Source of the DNA: Acetobacteraceae bacterium
GTDB lineage: Bacteria; Pseudomonadota; Alphaproteobacteria; Acetobacterales; Acetobacteraceae
Assembly: GCA_030039695.1 (NCBI GenBank)
Contig: JASHVB010000385.1
Span: 1 to 5,055 of the forward strand
Direction: 5' to 3'
Length of the DNA: 5,055 bases
Position numbers and translations under genes: made by a program. Below, one piece after another: positions 1 through 5,055 of the stretch; within the stretch, counting starts at the first letter, position 1; the number at the start of each line of letters is the position of its first letter. The notes under the pieces are model-generated. The model was not told the DNA's origin and made no database searches. It was given only the letters and a program-made list of their open reading frames with translations.

Positions 1-1897
<1,897 letters not shown>

Positions 1898-1902
1898 GCG
1901 AA

Positions 1903-1908
1903 CCTTCC
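1903..1908 (-). promoter_or_regulatory. Ribosome binding site of secA
   Basis: On the minus strand the sequence reads GGAAGG and lies 5 nt before the secA ATG. It fixes the start at 1897. The hydrolase gene at the other end of the window uses the same hexamer. Confidence 0.75.
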
Positions 1909-1948
1909 ACGGCGGCGCGACCCGGCGCCGGCCAGGGTCCGCCGCAGG

Positions 1949-1977
1949 CAGATAGGACCCCCAATCCCCTCGGTCAA
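1949..1977 (-). promoter_or_regulatory. Probable sigma70-type promoter of secA
   Basis: Read on the minus strand, a -35 box TTGACC (1977-1972) is followed after exactly 17 nt by a -10 box TATCTG (1954-1949). The -35 matches the TTGACA consensus at five of six positions, and the -10 keeps the TA start of TATAAT with a weaker 3' half. Transcription would begin near 1942, giving a leader of about 45 nt that includes the GGAAGG ribosome binding site. This is an A/T-containing patch in a GC-rich surround and points directly at secA. The boxes and spacing are visible; promoter activity is inferred. Confidence 0.6.
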
Positions 1978-1996
1978 CGACAGCGAGATGGCATGT

Positions 1997-2089
1997 CACC
2001 CTCCCCCTCCCGGTGGCAGGGGTGGAACGGCGCACTAGACCTTCACAGCGCCCCTCCGCAACCCCTCTCTCCCGGGCGGAGGGGAGAGG
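1997..2089. repeat. Two neighbouring GC-rich imperfect hairpins, possibly repeat-element remnants
   Basis: The better hairpin spans 2064-2089. Arm CCTCTC-t-CCC pairs with GGGGAGAGG through nine base pairs with one bulged T and a 7-nt loop. About 40 bases to its left a weaker one starts with CACCC (1997-2001) pairing with GGGTG (2020-2024). Both units share the layout pyrimidine run, CCCGG centre, purine run, which resembles the short CCCTCTCCC/GGGAGAGGG repeats often scattered between genes in alphaproteobacteria. One could also act in ending transcription of the cox11-cytochrome gene, but no U-tract follows on either strand. The stems are visible; repeat status would need other copies in the genome. 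Confidence 0.4.
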
Positions 2090-2108
2090 CCGACACGCTT
2101 TGACGCGT

Positions 2109-2124
2109 CCGCGCCGCAGCGCGG
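2109..2124. repeat. Perfect all-GC hairpin
   Basis: CCGCGC (2109-2114) and GCGCGG (2119-2124) are exact reverse complements around a CGCA tetraloop. No T-run follows on either strand, so it is not a canonical intrinsic terminator. In DNA of this composition a 6-bp stem can arise by chance. It lies about 240 bases beyond the cox11-cytochrome stop. Confidence 0.3.
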
Positions 2125-2366
2125 GTTGGCGCGAGCGGTCCTGGCGTCCTCCTACGGACGGAGGGCTGGAGCCCCACGCTGCGGCGCTACGCGGCCGCCC
2201 GGGTGCCTAACCGCAACGCAGCGGACCATCTCGTCCACGATTGGCTGGTGCGCGTTTCGGACGGGCTCTGCGCCGATCGGCACCGTGTTATCGCGCCTCG
2301 CCGCCACGCACGCGGCAGGGGTGCCTCGACCGGGCGAAGCCGCAATGAGACACGGGCTCGCGGCGC

Positions 2367-3299
2367 CTATCCCGGATGCGGCGCTGACTGTTTGGCGACG
2401 TGAGCCGCTGGCCGCGCTTTCAGCGTCGCGAGATAAGCAATCACGTCCCGCCGGCGCAGCGGGTCCGGCAAGTGGAACGACATCTCGGCGCCGGCGATGA
2501 AGGCCTGCGGATTGGCGAGCCATTTGTCCAGGGTGTCGGCGTCCCAGACCACACCCGCACGCGCCAGCGCCGCGGAGTACGGATAGCCAGGCACGGTGCC
2601 GGCCGTCCGCCCGACGACGTCCTCCAGCATCGGGCCGACCTTGTTGTGATCCAGCGCGTGGCACCCGCTGCAGGTGGTGGCGAATATCTCCTGTCCAGCA
2701 GCCGGATTGGCTGGCTCCTTGTCGAAGCGCGAGAGGTTCTGCGCGCCCGCCGGATCTTTCGATTCAAAGAACGTGTACGACAGCGTGATATTGCTGGTGT
2801 CCGTCAGGTCGGGGTCTTTCGCCATCCGCGGATCGACAAAGAAATCGACCGGCATCTCCACCTTCTGGTGCGGTCCAAGGCGCTCCTCGGTGAAGCAGAA
2901 GCACTGGATTTTCTTGAAATAAAGGCCGACCTCGCTGGGTGCCACGTTGAATGTCGCGTGGCCCACGATCGTATGGTCTGATGTATTCTCGGCGGTGAAA
3001 AACACCAGCGTGTTCTGCCCGAGATGCACGTTGACGCTGCGCTGCACCGGCTCGAAGCGCCAGGCCAGTCCCGGCGCAACATTGGTGTTGAACCAGACAT
3101 TCACCACGCGCGCTGATTTGGCGGCGTCATCTGTGGTGGCGCGCTGAGTGTAGCCGCCGGCACCGGTGACCGAGCAAAACAGCCGGTAGAGCGTGACCGA
3201 ATAGGAGACCAGCGTGGTCATCACGCCGACCGCGAGCAGCAGTCCTCCAACGGTGGCGTAGACGCGCAGTCGGCGACGGCGGGAGGGATCGGCAGGCAT
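2367..3299 (-). CDS. ctaG: Cox11/CtaG copper chaperone fused to a C-terminal class I cytochrome c domain
   Basis: The protein has 310 residues. Residues 1-8 are basic and cytoplasmic, about 9-30 form one membrane helix, and a Cox11 domain follows to about 190. Cox11 inserts copper into the CuB site of cytochrome c oxidase subunit I. Its hallmarks are here: LYRLFCSVTG with C42, the VAPGLAWRFEPVQR segment, C133 and C135 in KIQCFCFTEE, a MPVDFFVDP segment and ITLSYTFF. A short linker leads to a cytochrome c domain (about 200-295) with haem motif CSGCH (C210, C213, H214), a YPYSAAL segment, a candidate Met ligand M273 in GAEMSF and a closing helix DVIAYLATLK. Both domains would face the periplasm, consistent with haem attachment there. 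Ordinary Cox11 is about 190-200 residues and lacks this second domain. I chose the ATG at 3299 because AGGGG lies 8 nt upstream and the membrane helix follows directly; a 42-residue upstream extension to 3425 does not look like Cox11. No oxidase subunit gene adjoins it. Confidence 0.95.
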   Translation of the reverse strand: MPADPSRRRRLRVYATVGGLLLAVGVMTTLVSYSVTLYRLFCSVTGAGGYTQRATTDDAAKSARVVNVWFNTNVAPGLAWRFEPVQRSVNVHLGQNTLVFFTAENTSDHTIVGHATFNVAPSEVGLYFKKIQCFCFTEERLGPHQKVEMPVDFFVDPRMAKDPDLTDTSNITLSYTFFESKDPAGAQNLSRFDKEPANPAAGQEIFATTCSGCHALDHNKVGPMLEDVVGRTAGTVPGYPYSAALARAGVVWDADTLDKWLANPQAFIAGAEMSFHLPDPLRRRDVIAYLATLKARPAAHVAKQSAPHPG

Positions 3300-3307
3300 G
3301 GGTGGCG

Positions 3308-3312
3308 CCCCT
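3308..3312 (-). promoter_or_regulatory. Ribosome binding site deciding the start of the Cox11-cytochrome c gene
   Basis: The minus strand reads AGGGG 8 nt before the ATG at 3299. The longer in-frame start at 3425 would add 42 residues that precede the membrane anchor and have no Cox11 counterpart, so this site favours the 310-residue form. Confidence 0.6.
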
Positions 3313-3375
3313 ATAGGCCCGACCGACCGCAGGCGCAAACATGCCAGGCGGGTCGGAGATCCTGCCGGCGGCGCG

Positions 3376-3674
3376 TCATTGGGCCAGGTGCTGCACCGCT
3401 TTCTGGCCGGTCTCGCTGTCGTCATGCCACGGCAGGGGGCGAGTTGTATGGCGCTTGGGTTGCTCGCACCCCGTCAGCCTGCCAGGCACGCGACCGATCA
3501 GCGCGCCGCCGGCCACGCCGCCCGGTCCGCCGACGATCCCGACCGCTGTTTCGCAGACAATACCTCCAGCAGCGCCATCCTCGGCGCGGCCGGTTCGCAC
3601 GCGCCCAGGCACGGAGCAAGGAGGGGGAGGTGAGTATGGCGATGAGGGAGACCTTCCGCGTCCGTGTGTCCTTT
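3376..3674 (-). pseudogene. Possible relic of a small glycine-rich lipoprotein gene, broken start and shifted frames
   Basis: No intact gene is present here, but pieces in three minus-strand frames line up like one small lipoprotein. AAAGGA (3674-3669) is followed after 7 nt by ACG (3661-3659) where a start would be expected, then RKVSLIAILTSPSLL, a plausible basic-plus-hydrophobic signal segment. A different frame, immediately after, reads LGACEPAAPR, a lipobox-like end with a cysteine. The third frame continues with a glycine-rich stretch, GAAGG.VCETAVGIVGGPGGVAGG, resembling glycine-zipper membrane segments, and runs to TGA at 3378-3376. The reconstruction needs one start-codon loss and at least two frameshifts, so it is only a hypothesis. 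Chance is a real alternative because GC-rich DNA encodes Gly/Ala readily. The end lies 76 nt before the Cox11-cytochrome start. Confidence 0.3.
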
Positions 3675-3770
3675 GGCTGAATTCGAGGCGCTCGAAGACG
3701 GACGCACAATGAAACAGCACGCGCCGTGCGCGAGCGCGCGCAAGCCGGACAAGAGAATGCGCGTCCTCCC

Positions 3771-3846
3771 TGTGATTGCGAGAAGCGCCACAGCGACGCA
3801 CTCTCCCGCCTTGGATTGCTTTGTCGCGGCGCTTCTCGCAACGACA
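3771..3846. repeat. REP-like interrupted palindrome upstream of the hydrolase gene
   Basis: TTGCGAGAAGCGCC (3776-3789) is repeated as an exact inverted copy, GGCGCTTCTCGCAA, at 3828-3841. The arms extend outward through two mismatches to TGT/ACA (3771-3773 and 3844-3846) and inward to a GCGAC/GTCGC pair with a small offset. The 38-nt interior holds GGATTGCTTTGTCGC. This wording closely resembles the ATTGCGAG...GCAATCC intergenic palindromes of Bradyrhizobium and Rhodopseudomonas-type genomes, with the left half decayed in its inner part. It ends only 18 nt before the hydrolase ATG, so it would form a stem in that gene's leader RNA if transcription starts upstream of it. Confidence 0.7.
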
Positions 3847-3852
3847 GGAACT

Positions 3853-3858
3853 GGAAGG
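3853..3858 (+). promoter_or_regulatory. Ribosome binding site of the hydrolase gene
   Basis: GGAAGG lies 6 nt before the ATG at 3865 and 6 nt after the palindrome ends. It supports that ATG as the start. Confidence 0.7.
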
Positions 3859-3864
3859 CAGGCC

Positions 3865-5055
3865 ATGTCCAGCATCGTCGAATTCCGCATCACCGATCGC
3901 CGCCCGTTCGCCGGCGGACACGAATTCGGTGTGGTGGGCGCCTATGAGCGCCTGATGGGGCGCGCGCATTTCGCCGTCGATCCGCTGGCGCCGGCGCAGC
4001 GCGATGTGGTCGATCTGGACAAGGCGCCGCGCGACGCGCGGGGGATGGTCCATTTCGCAGCCGATTGCATGATCCTGAAGCCGGTTGATTTCGCGCGTGG
4101 CAACCGGCGCATGTTCTATGACTATGGCAACCGCGGACATAAGCGCGCGCTGCAGTTCTTCAACGATGCGTTGCACAGCAACGATCCGCTGACTCTCGGG
4201 CATGCCGGCAACGGCTTTTTCATGAGGCGCGGCTACAGTGTGGTCTGGGTGGCGTGGGAGGGCGATCTGCTGCCCGGCAACGGTCGCATGGTGTTGGACG
4301 TGCCGGTCGCCTCGCAGCCAGACGGTTCGCCCATCACTGGCACGGCACGCGTCGAGTACATCGCCGATGTTCCGGGCATCACCTGCTTTCCGCTCAGCGG
4401 CCGGATTGCCGCGCACAGCTTTCCCACCTTCTCGCGCGACACGACACAAGCGACCCTAACTCGGCGGCGTTATCCGTACGACACGCCGGAGGCGATTCCA
4501 CCTCACCAGTGGCAATTTGCCTGCATTGAATTCGGCTCGGGCGGTGAGACGGCGACGCCGGAACAAGCTGTGGTGCCCTCGGACCGGCATATCTATTTGC
4601 CCGCCGGATTCCAGCCAGGCTGGATTTATGAACTGCTCTATACCGCACGTGATCCGAAGGTGATGGGCCTCGGCCACGTGGTGGTGCGCGAGGCGGTCAG
4701 CTTCCTGAAATACGATCACTCCGACGCCAATCCCCTGCGTGGTGTGGAGAAAGCCTACGCGTGGGGCCGCTCGCAGACCGGTCGCTGCCTGCGCGATTTC
4801 GTCTATCGCGGCTTCAATGCCGATGCCGAAGGCCGCCGCGTGTTCGATGGTGTGCTGCCGCACGTCGCCGGCGCCGGGCGCAAATGGCTGAACCATCGGT
4901 TCGCCAGTCCAATCGTGTCCGGCGGCCAGCAGTATGAGGACCATTTCAACATCGCCGACTCCTTCCCGTTCTCCTACGCGATGTCCCGCGATCATCTGAC
5001 AGGCAGGGAAGATGCGATCCTGAAGCGACCGGCGACCGATCCGCTGGTGATCCAC
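3865..5055 (+). CDS. Alpha/beta-hydrolase-domain protein, N-terminal 397 residues (3' end outside the window)
   Basis: An uninterrupted frame runs from the ATG at 3865 to the window edge. It matches in style the large, poorly characterised alpha/beta hydrolase domain family (Abhydrolase_10 type). The opening has ITDRRPFAGGHEFGVVGAYE; a block follows with YDYGNRGHKRALQFFNDA and then HAGNGFFMRRGYSVVWVAWEGD, the segment usually seen before the hydrolase core. The nucleophile elbow is AWGRSQTGR with S303 as the likely catalytic serine, followed by CLRDFVYRGFNAD. The catalytic His and probably the acid lie in or beyond the missing part. No signal peptide or membrane helix is visible, so a cytoplasmic enzyme is likely. 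The substrate is unknown; an ester is a reasonable guess from the fold only. It is divergent from the Cox11-cytochrome gene, and no partner gene is visible. Start choice rests on GGAAGG 6 nt upstream. Confidence 0.92.
   Translation, partial: MSSIVEFRITDRRPFAGGHEFGVVGAYERLMGRAHFAVDPLAPAQRDVVDLDKAPRDARGMVHFAADCMILKPVDFARGNRRMFYDYGNRGHKRALQFFNDALHSNDPLTLGHAGNGFFMRRGYSVVWVAWEGDLLPGNGRMVLDVPVASQPDGSPITGTARVEYIADVPGITCFPLSGRIAAHSFPTFSRDTTQATLTRRRYPYDTPEAIPPHQWQFACIEFGSGGETATPEQAVVPSDRHIYLPAGFQPGWIYELLYTARDPKVMGLGHVVVREAVSFLKYDHSDANPLRGVEKAYAWGRSQTGRCLRDFVYRGFNADAEGRRVFDGVLPHVAGAGRKWLNHRFASPIVSGGQQYEDHFNIADSFPFSYAMSRDHLTGREDAILKRPATDPLVIH

Larger units (their letters stand above)
1978..2366. other. 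Intergenic region between the cox11-cytochrome c stop and the secA promoter; no gene seen
   Basis: Open frames exist here on both strands, but they are composition-driven. Their products are Arg/Ala/Pro-rich, show no recognisable motif, and several merely run on into the antisense of the Cox11-cytochrome gene. I see no tRNA, no credible ribosome binding site plus start, and no T-run terminator. The left half (1996-2124) holds the GC-rich hairpins listed separately. From about 2125 to 2366 I see only short fortuitous stems, such as CCTCC/GGAGG near 2150-2167. It could contain a decayed gene, but no fragment is recognisable. Confidence 0.5.

Noticed and set aside
2152..2664. A 170-codon minus-strand frame overlapping the end of the Cox11-cytochrome gene
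   Set aside because: It lies in another frame across the cytochrome c domain, is Arg/Ala/Gly-rich, has no motif and no ribosome binding site.
2400..2981. A 193-codon plus-strand frame
   Set aside because: It is antisense to the Cox11 and cytochrome c coding sequence, which has recognisable functional residues, and shows no domain of its own.
3310..3315. TATAGG with TTTGCG 18 nt upstream as a promoter for the Cox11-cytochrome gene (minus strand)
   Set aside because: A start of transcription there would fall inside or after the ribosome binding site, leaving no leader, and the -35 match is poor.
3300..3425. 42-residue N-terminal extension of the Cox11-cytochrome protein
   Set aside because: The extension starts with a frame-open stretch that has no Cox11 counterpart, runs into the proposed relic, and lacks the ribosome binding site that sits right before the inner ATG at 3299.
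3376..4449. A 357-codon minus-strand frame
   Set aside because: Most of it is antisense to the hydrolase coding sequence and to the palindrome. Only its last, glycine-rich part is discussed, as a possible relic.
4456..5055. A 199-codon minus-strand frame reaching the right edge
   Set aside because: It is antisense to the hydrolase, which carries the G-R-S-Q-T-G elbow and family-like blocks in the plus frame; it has no ribosome binding site of its own in view.

Overview
The window is GC-rich DNA that reads as the chromosome of an alphaproteobacterium. SecA and Cox11 are both of alphaproteobacterial type. An interrupted palindrome beginning with a TTGCGAG core and containing a GGATTGCTTtGTCGC-like half resembles the intergenic palindromes I know from Bradyrhizobium, Rhodopseudomonas and related genomes. 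Order Rhodospirillales or Hyphomicrobiales is a guess. Three protein genes are well supported, and two of them run off the edges of the window.

Layout. (1) Positions 1-1897, minus strand: the first 632 codons of secA, the preprotein translocase ATPase, with every helicase motif intact. It has a Shine-Dalgarno sequence and a well-matched sigma70-type promoter (TTGACC, 17-nt spacer, TATCTG) directly upstream. (2) Positions 1898-2366: a 469-base intergenic region. After the secA promoter it holds several very GC-rich imperfect hairpins, and I see no gene in it. (3) Positions 2367-3299, minus strand: a complete gene for a membrane-anchored Cox11/CtaG copper chaperone, with the CFCF copper motif, fused at its C-terminus to a class I cytochrome c domain (CSGCH haem site, candidate Met ligand). 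(4) Positions 3300-3864: an intergenic region. On the minus strand it carries what looks like a frameshifted relic of a small glycine-rich lipoprotein, and next to the following gene a REP-like palindrome. (5) Positions 3865-5055, plus strand: the first 397 codons of an alpha/beta-hydrolase-domain protein with a G-R-S-Q-T-G nucleophile elbow.

Working together. secA and the Cox11-cytochrome c gene point the same way but are separated by 469 bases and secA has its own promoter, so they are probably separate transcription units. The hydrolase is divergent from both. No cox structural genes (subunits I-III) or ctaB lie in the window, so the Cox11 fusion is detached from the usual oxidase cluster, at least on the sides that can be seen. 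The fusion is the most interesting item: it puts a copper-delivery domain and a haem electron carrier on one periplasmic polypeptide. I do not see a phage, CRISPR array, tRNA, rRNA or insertion sequence.
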